Source of the DNA: Sclerurus mexicanus
Lineage: Eukaryota > Chordata > Aves > Passeriformes > Furnariidae
DNA length: 64,000 bases
Direction: 5' to 3'
Assembly: GCA_013396755.1 (NCBI GenBank)
Contig: VWZF01005807.1
Coordinates: 1 to 64,000, forward strand
The notes under the pieces are model-generated. The model did not search any database, was not told the origin of the DNA, and saw only the letters and a list, made by a program, of their open reading frames with translations. A program made the translations under genes and the position numbers. This document shows, piece by piece, positions 36,438-49,742 of the stretch (within the stretch, counting starts at the first letter, position 1; every line of letters starts with the position of its first letter).

Positions 36438-39079
36438 CTAGAATTTTTCATCAGTGTTCAGCTTTTCTTTCAGACAGCCTTTCAACCCCTGAGGCACTAG
36501 TAGATTTCAACCCAGGAACACATGGTAATTTGTTTGCTGTCTCTTGAACATTGCACTGATTACTAATCAGGTGCAGTGTTAATCCATTTTCTAAAGAATA
36601 GGTGCCTTCCTTAATAAAGAGCCATCATAATTGACACTGTTGGCCATAATAAAGATAAAATTATTCTGAGTACTAGGATTATGTTTCTCAGCTGTAGTTT
36701 GAACTATATTAGAAGTAGCAGCCCTGTTCTTGATTAGAATAAGAAGCCATGCAACTTCTAAAACAAGCAAACTTTCAAATCTTTCAGATTTTAGATCTGT
36801 ATCCTAAGTCTACTCCACTGTAGAGAGACCCGTACCTTCTTATAGTTGAGCACATACAAAGAGTGACTGTAAATCATCAAGTGTCGAAACTTGGGGCATA
36901 CTCTTGTTTTATGAAGTGGATGGCATGATGCCTCTTGAGCCGTGGAATAGAGTGCCATAGTTTATGGGCTTATACATTTTTTACATACTGGTGTTGACTA
37001 TGACTCTTCAACTTTTAACATGCCAATTAAGTGTAGGGTTTAAATCTCTTAAAGAGCTGTCTTCAACTCCAACCCATTAATTTATCTTCTACTGATGAAT
37101 GGAACTATTTAGCAAAAATACAGGAAAAATAAAAGTTTGAAAAGTAAAATTAAAACAACTTTCATTTGCTTATAGAGTTACTATAATGAGTTAAAATAAT
37201 CTTTCCCCCCACTTGCAATGAAATAGGTGAAACCTTCAGAAAAAGCTATTCATTAGAAGTATTCCCAAAGCAAAAAAAAAAGAAAAAAACCCCAAGCCCC
37301 ACAAAAATGCCTGCACGGAAAACCTGTAAAGTTACCAAACCCTATTATTCCCATTCAGTTACCATAAGGTGATCTAAACTGCTATAGCAATGAAAATACT
37401 TTGGGTAAGGATATCTGGCTTTCTAGGGCTTCTGCTGTAAAATGTGTGAGCCTCCTAGTAGAAGTTATTTTATTAAGGGGAGAAATTAGTAATTTCATTA
37501 GTAATTAGAAATTTCTTTAGTATGTGCATGTAAAGATGATATTGTCAAATTTATATTTTCATTTTCATGGTTTCCTCCATTCCATATGTTTAAAGTTTTG
37601 AGTTTGGGATTTTTTTAAACTATATATAATAACTGAAATACCAGGCAAGATGAGCAGTTCACCTTGTGTAACAGTCTGTCTCTGACAGTGACCTATATAA
37701 GATGTCTTCAAAGAAACTTAATAAAACCATTTGAGGGACAACTGTAGAACTACATACATCTGAATGTTGAAGCTTCTCTCTCAAGGTTTCTACCTTGAGG
37801 CACAACTTTCTGTTTGTTTCTTTCTGTAGATGGTCTTCTAATGGTCAAAGAAAGCTGTACAAAAGTCACTGATTCAAAGGGTCAAAATTAAACTGCAAAA
37901 ATATTATCCTTTGTCCTCCAAATGTATCTAGGAATTTTCTGAAGGTGTTTTTTTCAAATCTATATAACAAAAACTAAAAAATACCTGCTGTCTAATGGAA
38001 GCCAGTAAAAGGCTCATTTATCTCTTCATAGAAAATTCAACGGTCAGGAAATGTCATTACACTACAACACAGTGTGTTGTTTCTTTGAACAGTTAGTTGT
38101 ATAAAACTGTCTGTCTCTTTAGCCATTTTATCTTTTCTGTCTTTTTACCCTTGTGCTGTTGTCTTCATTTATCATCACTTTCTTCATTCCCTGGGACTTC
38201 AGGATTTTTCTTTTCACTCACAAAATGTCTTCATCATTCCTGTGTTAGTCTTTAACATCTAGCAATTGTTTTCTTACCCTCTTTCAGTCATTATAATGAA
38301 CAGAAACATACTTTAGCTGCACATAGATCAAATCTATTAGAGTTTTGTTTTGAAAGTATTTTGAAAACCACTGCAGAAAGGCTACTAAGTGTTGAGAATA
38401 GAAAATCCTTAACCTTCACAGAGCTTGCCAGATGCAGAACTTTCACACCCTTTTCACACTTTACTCACTAGCAAAATTGTACCCTTGTTGCATGTTTTCC
38501 TTTTATTGTCTTTAAGGGGATCAAATCTATCACCATAAATCTTAAATATATCCGAAAGTACAAGTAAAAATACATAAATATATGGAACAGATGCAGAATT
38601 GCCTCCTGGGATGCATGTATTATGCATACAGAACTGTCATAATATCCCTCACACAATCACATTTTTTCCTCTGCTCATGGTCTTTATCCCTATCTCATTT
38701 TGACAATGCACCTAGAAGTAATATGGATACTAAAATAACACATATAAAAACACGTTTGCCACTATTTGGAATGTGTTTATTTATACTAATACAGAATTAA
38801 ATAAATCCACCTAGATTAGAAAAAGCAGTAATCACACAAAAACATTTTCTTTTATTTAACCAACTTATTGCAAATAGACCTATGATTCTCAAAAAAAATT
38901 TGTCTTTCAAAGACATGAATAGATTGAGTTTAATCTATATGATACAATTTTACAATTTTGTTAATAGCTTTCATTTTAGAAGGGAGAAAAATAATTGAGG
39001 TTTTATTTATTTTATTACAATAACTCTCTCCGAGTTTGCCAATAATATTATAAGGGGTCATACTGGCCCCTGATCTAGT
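36438..39079. other. AT-rich unique DNA
   Basis: No gene or named repeat. Frames are short and in background composition. Confidence 0.45.
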
Positions 39080-39690
39080 TCACAGAACCGGAGAATCACA
39101 GAATAAGCTGAGTTGGAAGGGACACACAAGGATCATCAAGTCCAACTCCTGCACAGGACCATTCCCAAGAGTCACACCATGTGCCTGAGAGTATCATCCA
39201 AACACTTCTTGAACTCTGGCAGGCTTGGTGCTGTGACCACTTCCCTGGGGAGCCTGTTCCAGTGGCCAGCCACCCTCTGGGTGAAGAACTTTTTTCTAAT
39301 ATCCAACCTAAACCTCCCCTGACACAACCTCAGGCCATTCCCTTGGGTCCTGTCACTGGTCACCACAGAGAAAAGATCAGTGCCTGCCTCACAAGGAAGT
39401 TATAAACTGGTGTAAGGTCTCCCCTTGGTCTCCGCTCCAGGCTGAACAGAACAAGTGCCCTCAGCCACTCCTCATACAGCTTCCCCTCAAGGCCCTTCAC
39501 CATCTTTGTTTCCCTCCTCTGGACACTCTCCAATAGCTTAATGTATTTCTTATATTGCAGTGCCCAAAACTGCACACAATATTCAAGGTGAGGCTGCCCC
39601 AGTGCAGAGCAGAGCAGAACAATTCCCTCCTTTGACCAGCTGGTGATGCTTTGCCTGATGGCCTCTAAGAACACGGTTGGCCTTCCTAGT
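39080..39690 (-). mobile_element. CR1 LINE 3' fragment with ORF2 C-terminus
   Basis: The left end is the complement of a CR1 3' end (AGAATCACAGAAT...GTTGGAAGGGAC). Moving right, minus-strand frames encode the standard CR1 ORF2 C-terminal pieces: HLEYCVQFWA, VQRRETKMVKGLEG, SLERRPRGDLTPVYNFL, RGNGLRLCQGRFRLDIRKKFFT and WNRLPREVV. Two frames (39360-39674 and 39172-39366) overlap in different registers, so the ORF is broken. It is truncated on its 5' side near 39690. The remains are fairly readable, so it is younger than the 15.7 kb relic. Confidence 0.92.
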
Positions 39691-39829
39691 TCATCTTAAC
39701 TTTTTAGATGAGAAGTGGTAGATTACCTAATTCAAGAATAGGTTCTTTTGAATTTTTATTTTTTTTAATTTATTTTTTTTTTTAATTCAAGAGCAAATGA
39801 TTTCTTATCTTTTCTATAATTGGTACTGG

Positions 39830-40290
39830 TAACCTCTACTCAGCACTGGCATGGTCACACCTGTTGTATTGTGTTTAGAGGTACAGAGTTAGTGGAAAGA
39901 GTTCAGAGAAGGGCCATGAAGGTGATGAAGGGACTAGAGCATCTCTCCCATGAGGAAAGGCTGAGAGAGCTGGGGCTGTTTGGCCTGAAGAAATCAGGGA
40001 GGGGATCTTACCAGTGTATATAAATACCTGAAAAGGGGGTGCAAGGAGGACAGAGGCAGCCTCTTTTCAGTGGTGCCCAGTTGTAGAACAAGAGACAACA
40101 GGCACGCACTGAAACACAGAAGGTTTTGTTTGAACAACAGGAACCACTTTTTTTACTGTGAGAGTGATGGAGAACTGAAAGAAATTGCCCAGAGAACTTG
40201 TGAAGTCTCCATCTTTGGAGACATTCAAAAGCTGTCTGGGTACAGTCATAGGAAACTGGTTCTAGGTCATCCTGACTGAGCTAAGCAACA
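39830..40290 (+). mobile_element. CR1 LINE fragment, both ends truncated
   Basis: Plus-strand sequence follows the CR1 ORF2 C-terminus: a VQRRAMKVMKGLEH segment, SHEERLRELGLFGLKKSGRG, and later AGACATTCAAAAGCTGTCTGGG. It stops in the 3' untranslated part at about CCTGACTGAGCTAAGCAACA without reaching the terminal ATTCTATGAT repeats. It lies 140 bp from the minus-strand CR1, with 5' ends facing each other. Confidence 0.9.
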
Positions 40291-41210
40291 TTCCCTAAAT
40301 TTTAATATACTGTGAGTGTCTTTGATAACCTTTCCATTTTTTTACTTAACTGAGATAACCACAAAGGTAATGTTTTGCTTTTAAAAGCAAAATAAAATGC
40401 ATTGATTTGGTGATCTTGCTTAGAGCTTAAGGAATGACACAAGTTGCTTTGGGCTTTGTCAAACTCTCAGATGGATGGTCAAAGATTTTTTTAATGTCTT
40501 ATCAGTTAAATGTTTCAATAAAATCTACTACATTAGGTAGGATATTGCACATCACTGAGTGAGTGGTAGGCAAGCAATAACTAAAGTCATTCAATAATTT
40601 CAGGAGGTGAATGCATTACTTGTTTTATGGTTTTATTTCTTTACATTATATAAGACAAAATGACTAAACATGACTGCCTGTGTCTTGGCAGATTTGTAAT
40701 GTGTATCATGAGAGACACAGATACTGTCCTCAACACGTTTTTTTTTTTTTAATTGTAATTGATTTCTAAAGATATACAAGAGTAAAAAGATTTTGAGGAT
40801 AGCTCTGTTAATAACTGCACACACACACTGCAACCCCTCATATCAACAGTATTAATAAATTGTTAACAAAAGTGTACAGAGAAATTATAACACTTTTAAC
40901 AAACCATTTCTACATAACATTTCATTTTTTTATTATATTGCATTTACAGTAATGTGTACTGCATTCAGATTAGCTATGTTTAATATTGTAACTCTTCTTC
41001 TACCATACCTTTCTTCCTAAGTATGTGATATGAACCATGACATTACAATCTTAAAGCTGTAACAAGAATGAGTTATGTTTGTACTATTTCCCATTCTCAT
41101 TATATTCTTTGTCACACAATGAATTAATGTTGTGCCATTCTCTGCTCTCATTACAATCTTTTCCTTATGAATGGGGCATCAGAATTTTAATGTCTTTTGT
41201 AATCTGAGTT
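40291..41210. other. AT-rich unique DNA
   Basis: No gene recognised. A T-run lies at 40739-40750 and a short CA run near 40817-40827. Confidence 0.45.
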
Positions 41211-41420
41211 ATAGTAGTGTGTTACACTACTGTGACCTTGCTCATATTTTGCATGGGGATTGGCTGTCTGTGCACTGCTGGGTGTGAGGTTACAGCGAGC
41301 AGCCAATCCTGGAATTTGGACAATGGTTGATTTCAAATGTTACACCAACTTGAAGTAAAGCCCAGGGACCCGAGTGTGTTTCTTTCTTCTGCTACTAAAG
41401 ACTGCTAACGAAAGAAAGTG
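41211..41420. other. Promoter-like or LTR-like patch with inverted repeats
   Basis: A perfect 7-bp hairpin (GTAGTGT, 3-base loop, ACACTAC) lies at 41214-41230. GATTGGCT (41258-41265) and AGCCAATC (41301-41308) form a perfect inverted pair of CCAAT boxes. A TTTGCAT octamer-like site precedes them and AGTAAAGCCC follows. This pattern resembles a decayed LTR, but no TG...CA ends or target duplication are seen. Confidence 0.3.
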
Positions 41421-43039
41421 TTCATTCTTTTCCCATGTATGAACCAAATATCAAGATTTCAGTTTCCACACATTATGAAGCACTTACAAGAATGATAATA
41501 TGCAAGTGTATATGCTTTGTGCAAGTGCATTCTTTCTTCCTTTGCTTTTATTTTTTTTTTCATGGTTTTAAAAACTGTTATGTATTCTATTCTATTAAAA
41601 AAACCCAATAAATAAATTGAGGCTTCTAAATTTCTGTTGTTCTTAGTTGGAAGCTAGGTGTTTGCATACTTGCTGAATCTGATACACTGAGTGTGTGGCT
41701 GACAGATTAGAAAGCCTAATAAATGAATGTACATACATCCCCTGTTTTCCACTTTTGAAACCCAGAAATAGGATGTATACACTATTCACTCTCTGCACTT
41801 ACAGCTAAAATTCTGAACATTTGCATTTATGTATTTAAATGCCTTCTTGTCTTTTTAGAGAGTCTCACTTGGTAAAGTTTTGTATGATTAGTTTAAAAAA
41901 AAATCTTTATATTTAAATCATAACAAAGTCTGTTATAAGTCAGAACATATTGCAGAAGCCTGGAAAAACAGAATATAAATTATAAAAAGGATTCATGTTT
42001 ATCAAATATGCTTTTCATGTCAGATGATTCTTGAAAGCATTTTCCAGTTTACCTAACGTGAATTATACATATGATAATAAATAAATACAGATTTTCTTTT
42101 ATTTTTTCATCCTATCATGTAGCAAAAACATGTTCATAGTCCTAAGGAGCTGCTATTAAAACTTGTTTTGTGAGAAAAAAATTCTAAATCAGTTAGGAAA
42201 ATGTTAATACTGACATGTTGAATATGGTGACAAGTAAATTGGCATATGTCAGTCAGTACCATGTTGAAATAAAGACAGTAACTTAGTCTTTTTAGGAGAG
42301 TATAATTTTCCATTTAACAGAAAAGCAACTATAAACAACAAACAGTGTTTGACTCAGGTGCTGCTGAAACCTGTAACTACTAAATCACAACCCACCCATC
42401 AGTCAGAGATACAAAGGAGGTTGCTTTGGTTAAGAAACTGTCATTAAGAATTGTGCAAAACCACTTTGACCTTAATAGAGAGCGTGGGAATGAGAACACT
42501 CACAGGACCCTAAGAACTTTGCTGTATGTCTTGGCAGAGTGCATATTGTACACAAAATTCTTTACCTCAGGTCCAGTTTTGTTTTCTGTCCTGGGGTGGC
42601 ATTTGAATTATATAAGAAACACTGGTCAACAGTCGTTCATACACATAGCTTCTTTATGTAACTGCTTTTTCTTTGGAAATCATCTATGTGTATTCTCAGC
42701 GTCTCACAATTTTAAATTAATTTATCTCTATAATAATTCCAGTAAGATAGAGAAACATGTCTCAACATGTGAACTGAATGTAGATAAAATTATTTACCTG
42801 ACTTGGCCTAGTAGTAATATCATTAACTTTGTCTCTTTACACATAGTTAGATGTGTGAAGGAAAAGTCAGGGTCTGGAACCTAAGCATTGGCCAGTTAGG
42901 AACATGGGGACCAGTGAACAGGGTAATTTTTCTTATTTTTAAAGGACTTGAAGAAAACCACTGCTTTGCCAAATTTAGAGTGTGGAGCAGAGAATGCATA
43001 GAAGAGTTTCTTTACTGCTCTTACAGCACAGAGGGATGA
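41421..43039. other. AT-rich unique DNA with one 152-codon frame
   Basis: The frame at 42426-42884 (plus) is the longest outside repeats. It has a mixed composition rich in H, N, F and L, no recognisable domain, no Kozak support that stands out and no splice context. I take it as a chance open frame. Confidence 0.4.
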
Positions 43040-43616
43040 TTGTATCCTGGGCTACATCAAGCATGATGAGCAGGGCGAAAGAAGTAATTCTGTCCCTCTG
43101 CTCTTATGAAACCCCACCTGGAGCACCCAACTCTAGGGTCCTCAGCACAGAAAGGACATTGACCTGTTGTAACGAGTACAGAGGAGGATCAAGAAGATGA
43201 TCAAAGAGATGGAGTACCCTTCCTATGAGGAAAGACTGAGACAATTTGGATTACTCAGCCTGCAGTGACCTAATTGTGACCTTTCAGTACCTAAAGGCAG
43301 ACTACATAGAGTCAGAGAGGGACTGTTTACAAGGGGATGTAGCAATAGTGCAAGGGATAGTGGCTTTAAACTGAAAGAGGGTAGGATTAGGTTGATGTTA
43401 GAAAGAAATTTTTTACTATCAGCATGGTGAGGCACTGGAACAGGTTGCCCAGTGAAGTATTGGATGTCCCATCCCTTGAAATCTTCAAGGCCAGTGTGGA
43501 GAGACCAATGAGCAACCAGGTTTAGTAGAAAGTTCCTTGGTGTCATGGCAGGGGGATTGGAACTAGAAGATGTTTATGGTCCCTTCCAACTCAAAACAGT
43601 CTATGATTCTATGATA
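43040..43616 (+). mobile_element. CR1 LINE with intact 3' end
   Basis: Begins inside the ORF2 C-terminus (GTATCCTGGGCTACATCAA) and passes through AGAGGAGGATCAAGAAGATG, GAGGAAAGACTGAG, ACTGGAACAGGTTGCCC and TTGGAACTAGAAGATG to the terminal CTATGATTCTATGAT. Frames are broken by stops. The 3' end is complete and the 5' end is truncated, the usual CR1 form. Confidence 0.93.
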
Positions 43617-45316
43617 CTGGAAAAATCTGAACAGGCGAACAATCTCAGTAGGTATATATTTTGGAAAGTTGCTGGGATTTATCTCTTCTGCATAAGCCTT
43701 TGAGAATAGGCTACAAGTGAATCAGAACTTCCATTCAATGGCTGCATTGTTATGGTGTCTTAGGAATGTCTCACCAGAAAACCAAACCTACCACTTGCAC
43801 TTGGCTTTTCTGGGAAGAAATGAGAGGGGTTGTGCAGTGACACAAGATCACTAAATAATACTGCAGGTTTATTAAACTCTATGACATTAAAGAGCAATGG
43901 CCTTCATATATTAACTCATTTCTTTCTAAATTAGTATCTTTAAATGTACCTAATTTCTTTTTCCTTTGTTTTCCTCTTTTTGCATATTCGGTATCTACTT
44001 ACACTCTGGTTCTTTGCATTTAAATTGGATGTTCCTGCCAGCATTTAATTACTAACAAACTCAACTGTGTAACAAAGTCAAGTGAGGAATATGTGTCAAG
44101 TTTTAAATTTCTCTTTAGAGACTTGATTTAATTTGATTTGGGTAATGTAGTTAGGCTAAATGAAGTTCACATAATATAAATTCTGTCCCAGAACAGTGGT
44201 GTCCACAACTTATGTGAGAAGGAAGGTTCATGTATTTTGAACTTTGAAGCAGCCCTTTTACAGGTTAAGCTCATAATTCTGAGCGCTTCTCCTGTTGTGT
44301 TAAATGTATTCAGGTAGATGTTAGATAATGACTTCAGTTTCCAAAACTTGTGTGGCAACAAAACTTATGTGGATGGTTTTATGTACTAAAAAGAGTTGAT
44401 TCCATATAACATGTGCAGTAGTTCAAAATTATGTGAAAGCAATGGCTAAAACTGAAGTTGAGCTCTGAAATGCCAAAAGTTATTTTTTCATTCTAAGGTC
44501 TGTCTTTTTCCATAAGTATTTTCATTTACATGATTGGTGCCCTTTTTTCCCCTACATCTTTTTCATCTGATAACCGCTGGTATTTCTGAACTTGAATAGA
44601 AAAACAAACTCAGATTTTATAAGAATGGGGGATGAAGCACAAAGGTATGTATAAATGAGAATTTGTTGCCAGATGTTAGAAGGCTGGACTGACCAGAGAA
44701 AAAAGACCAAACCCAGGGTATATGATGTGACTACAAAAATAAGTTTGCTTGTTGTTTTCTATCAGATTCCATTGCTCTCTTTCTCTTTTTTCTTTTTTTT
44801 TTTTTAATAGCATTAAGACATCAGATTTCTCATTTATCTGAAGGATTTGTACTTATGCATGCTTACTTCAAGTCACTACCATAAATTAAGCTGCTGCAAA
44901 ATGTATTTTCTTAGGAAAAAAAAAAAGGTGGAAGGTAACAAACAGCTAAAGTAGCCTTGGCATTCTTGCTAATAAAAATAAATTCCTGTTGAGTTTAGAA
45001 AGTTCTAGATTAAGCCCAGCAATATATAGGATTTAATTGACATGACTGCTGGTAAAACATAGGTCTTACCAGTTTCATCTGTTTAACTCTGACTTAACCA
45101 ATTGTACAGCAGTAGAAGACTCTTAAAGGCTTTGCAAATTTTGCAAACATGAACTGTAAATTTTGAGAGTGAAAAAATATAGAAGTTTCTTTATTACTTT
45201 TTAGTTTGCTTCAGACAAAAGACTTTAAAAAAGACTCAGTTTGATTCTGTTCTGAATGCATATAGAATATAGAATATATAGGATATATAGGATACCTCAT
45301 ATATGAATTATTAATT
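43617..45316. other. AT-rich unique DNA
   Basis: No gene recognised. T-rich run near 44790-44808 and A-rich run at 44914-44926. Short degenerate ATAGAATA repeats lead into the TA microsatellite near 45260. Confidence 0.45.
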
Positions 45317-45356
45317 ATATGTGTATACATATATATATATATATATATACACATAT
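45317..45356. repeat. (TA)n microsatellite inside a palindrome
   Basis: A TA run is flanked by perfect 11-bp inverted arms, ATATGTGTATA at 45317-45327 and TATACACATAT at 45346-45356. The whole unit is a near-palindrome that could extrude as a cruciform. Confidence 0.85.
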
Positions 45357-48300
45357 GTATTTATTGTTTCCTTGAGAGACATCAGGTCTTTTAGCCTCTC
45401 TACCTCACAGCATCTTCCTTGAGCTACAAGGTCTCTCATTTCCAACATTAGAAAAAATCCTACATCCAGTTTCTATACAGTGGTAATTTGCCCAATATTC
45501 TCTGAACGTGAAAATTTTCACCAAAAATATTACCAAAATGCAGCCATCTCTGGTTAGAAGTACAGTTCTTGTCGTTTTAGGGTGTGAAGCGAAACAATAG
45601 GTCTTATTCAGCTGAAATTGTGAGGGGAATTTAGATAAGCAGAAGGTAATTACCTGGGTTAGAATTTGGCTGTAACACAGGAGCTGACACCTCCTATCAA
45701 GAGGTGTGTAATCACATTGCATGATTTTCCCAAGAAACACTGTATAGAGCAGTGCTAATTTTCAATGCTCTTGTGAACAGCATTTTGCAATATATGTTAT
45801 TTTCAAGACTCCATGAAAATTTTCTGTAACTGCTCTTAAGACATTTCCCCTAGTGCAGAGATTTATTTTTTTAAGAACATTTTCTGAAAAGCATTGACAG
45901 CCTCTTCAGCAGAAGAGCCAGGACTGTCAGCCATTGATGCAAAAACCTGAATCTGCTTTGACACCCAAGAATAAGCTTCTGGCAATGTTATGTCTTTCTT
46001 TTAGATGTTTGGATAAATCACACAGCTCAGAAGCTGCATCATACATTATGCCTAAGTTATAAACAAATGCTGCTGAGTTAAGGATATTTCTCAGTCCAAT
46101 GTACTGAATCTCTAGATGTCACTTAGCTGCCTCAGTGAAATGTTTGCTCAAGGCTCAGCTGTGCGTTCCAAGTGGCTTATATAGATTTTCAAGGAGACCC
46201 AACCAAACAGATGTCTATTACTGCTTGCTCCTTTCTTAAACACCTGTGTTTTTCTACCAGCAGCACAGTGTTTGGAGTAGCTGTTGATCCAGAGGAGATA
46301 CACTATAAAAAAGAGAGAATTTGTGCCAATCACCAGTGCTGTTCTTTTTGCCTGTAACCTTGGTAAGGCCTGTGATCATAGCAAGTGAGGACATTCTTTC
46401 CCAGAGGCTGTTCTTATGTGATATCTGATTGCTGCAGGTTCCTCCCTTCCCGTGTTTTGTGGTTGCTGACAGCTGACCTGGACTGAAATGGAGGATCTAT
46501 CTGGGTAGAGTGGTTCTGTTGAAATATTCACAAGCTTTGTAACAGGCTTACTTCACTATCTAATGACTGTTTAACCTTTCCATTTTCTCTTGTGGAGCAC
46601 TGACTGCATTATGTGTCTTTCCTCTTGAGTTCTGCCCAAAGCTTTGGTGTCTGCTCCTATCTGGGAACAGAGGCTTGGTGGAGATAGTTCTGAAATAGTC
46701 TTGTGATAAAACCACTATGAAGGAAGATTGCCAGGGCAGCCAACAGACAACATGGGAAAGATACATCAATTCTCAACTTTCTTCTAGTTTAAAGGAGCAT
46801 TTTCAAAGCCTTGAAAAGTGTGTGTACATGAAACAATTAATAAGCACAAAACTACATTCCCTGTTTTAACATGTAGGTTCTTTTTTTTTTTTTTTTAATA
46901 GAATGGTGTTTATTCTCTCTCAGTATTTAAAAGTTGGATTTTCACATGTTTGGTGAAGACAGTATCCCTGGAAGATGATTCATGTCACTTTTCATATGCT
47001 GTATCTGCAGAGAACTGTGTTCTGGATGTTGTTTTCTATTCACTGTAAAAGGACACTTAGACTAATCTGGTCATGTAGGCTTCAGCTCCTAAATGGTTAC
47101 AGTCATACACTATGAAAAGAACCTACAGACAATTGAAGTACTATTTTTGGTTTTATTTTTTTTTTTAAAGTGTTATAGTGCTACCTGTGTATATATGACA
47201 ATCAGATTGTTAAAACAGTAATTCAGGATATAGAAGATCTATGTTTTAAGACCTCTCTATTCCAAAATGCTGGAACTTACATCTCCCACCCAGGTAAATT
47301 CCACCACTGGTGACTGTGTCAAAGACATCACAGCTAACAGCTACCAAATACTAAAGTCCTTTGGAAATGTGGCCTCACATACTCCAAAACTACATCATAC
47401 TGTAACCACAAATGACACTAACTGAGGTTTAGTAAAAAAAAAAAAAAAAAAAGGCAAAGTGTTAATTGTTTCCATTGCTATGTTACTTTGTTTCACCCAG
47501 TATGTTATTCTGGATTTAACATTTCCACTTTGTTACCACATATCCTGCTTCCAGGACACAGGAAATGGGCAAGGAAAATAACACCAAAGGTGAATTATTG
47601 AATGCTTATGTTGATCTGACAGACAGCACCTCTACCTTTTTTTAAAACCTTTGTCAAATGACAGCTGATTTCAAAGACATAAGAGAACATACATGTATCT
47701 TGATACAGTAGGTTTTGCAGAATTTCAGATTTTAAGGAACGTGAATAGGCTAAAATTTTCCTCTTCTAAAATCAGCAGCATGTACAGGAGGCATCTAGAT
47801 AAAGTCAGTACCCATTCTTTCTCAAAAGTAATGGAAAGAACTGGGCATGTCCAGAGCAAAACTCCTCAGAATCTGATTTATTCCACCTTGTTCAGAAACT
47901 TGGATAGATTATATCACAGGCGGGAAGTACCATTCTCTCCAGGTTAACAACACAGAAAGTTAGGACAGTTCACACAGGCTAAACATCTAACTTTTTGATG
48001 AGTTAAAGTTAAATTACATGAATGTCACTGTCACCTGTATCTGCTGTTTGGTTTCATTTGAGAGAGTTGTTCAGAGACTTACAAGACTGTTAAAGAATGA
48101 AGGCAGGCAAACCAAGCAAATGGCATAATGAGGACCAAAAAGCAATAAGACAGGTAATTAGTCAAGAAATGAGAGATGATAGACCCAAAAGAGGGAAACT
48201 AAGACATAACATAAAGAACATTTTAAACTTGGTAACTCCAATAGGTATTTTGTCATTGAAAAGGAAATGACACTGAGACAACCTTGTCAGACAATAGAAT

Positions 48301-49742
48301 CCCCCAAAATAATTAAAAAAACAAACACTGAAAGAGAAAAAATATGTTTAATTCTTTATTTGACCCTTCAGAAAATGAAAAATTAATAGGGGCTTGGGCA
48401 GGAAAGGGTAGCATCATTCACAATAAAAATGAGAGGTTTCCTAAATAAAACCAGGGAATTTCCAGAACAACTCAGACACACATGACTCTGCTTTGTGGAA
48501 TATACCAAGCTCAGGAGTTTTAAAATAGAACTGAAAATAGACAAATCCTAATGATGGCAAGCTTTCCTTCCCATATTAGAAGTGGGTAAGAAAAGGGGTA
48601 GATCAGCACTGAAGACTATAAAAGGTCAACAATATATTTGTGAATAAGTAAGAAACTTCTTTGCTTTGTTTAGGTTTTAATTTAAGCAAATAAAAAGTAA
48701 ACTGGTTCAAATTTGGTGTTTCTGAAAATGGTCATGGTTTTCTTTGCTTTTGCTTGTTCTGTTTACAGGAAGAAATGAGAGGATAGTCTTAAAATCAGAT
48801 CTGACTTTCGCAAGGAATCTTATTGCATCCACTGTATGAGTCTCACAATGGAGGGAGATGGAAATACAAGGAAATCTGTAAAGTATCAATGAACTAAAGT
48901 GCTCATAAATATCTGTTAAAAACAGACAAGAAAAATGAAGTGCCTTTATTAATTCTGAAACGGTGGGCACAGCTGAAGCTGACTGGAGTGATGCTTGTAA
49001 TGGAATAAAATCTAACATGTCCCCTCAAGTGGAGAGGTGAAAAGAGAAGATACTGGAGAGTAACATTATATGTCAAAATACAGTGCCAATGGTACAGTTT
49101 AAGTTAGGAAGATGGCTAAGACAGCAACTTTTTGTACATAAAGTTATTAGCAACTAATAAGTAAATAAAAAGAAATAATTAGAATGAATTCCTGCTGCAG
49201 ATCATTGCACAAGAGGAGACAAGGAAACTTAAAACTGCAAGCTTAGCTCTTGAGAGACAGTGCAGGACATTTATAAGAACATAAAAAGAAGAGGTGAAAA
49301 CAATACACACAATACATTTCTTTGAGTCAAAAAATCTCAAAGACAATGCAAAGTATAAGATGAGAGAGTAGATGAGAGGATACTTGAGGGAATGATACAT
49401 CCTAACAGCCTCCTGTACCTATTCATGAGCATGCAATACTGTAAACAGAAGGGATTAAGTATCTCTGCAGCCAGATATACCTGTTAGTAGTGACACTGGA
49501 AGTAAAGGCAGCTTGTTGAATTTTATAAATTCAAAATATTATTAGGGTAGAGGCATTGCATGAGTATATATTAGTGTATATGAGCCCCAAGTGCAGCCTG
49601 AAATCCTGATCATAATGTCCCTCTTCTAGGATCCTGTGTGTTTCTTAGACCTGTACTCTCAAAATACCTCTATCTTGTGAAAATGAGCTGAATTGTATGT
49701 ATTGATATTTAATTAGTGTGAATAGAGTTATAAAGCATGCTG
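45357..49742. other. AT-rich DNA, partly purine-rich on the plus strand
   Basis: Poly-T at 46881-46896 and poly-A at 47434-47452. From about 48.0 to 49.4 kb the plus strand is A/G-rich, which would fit the sense strand of a decayed LINE related to the relic at 50.3 kb, but I cannot identify motifs. Frames (45405-45740 minus, 48707-49018 minus) have no recognised domain. Confidence 0.4.

Noticed and set aside
42426..42884. A 152-codon plus-strand frame
   Set aside because: No domain, no splice or promoter context, AT-rich composition like its surroundings; taken as chance.
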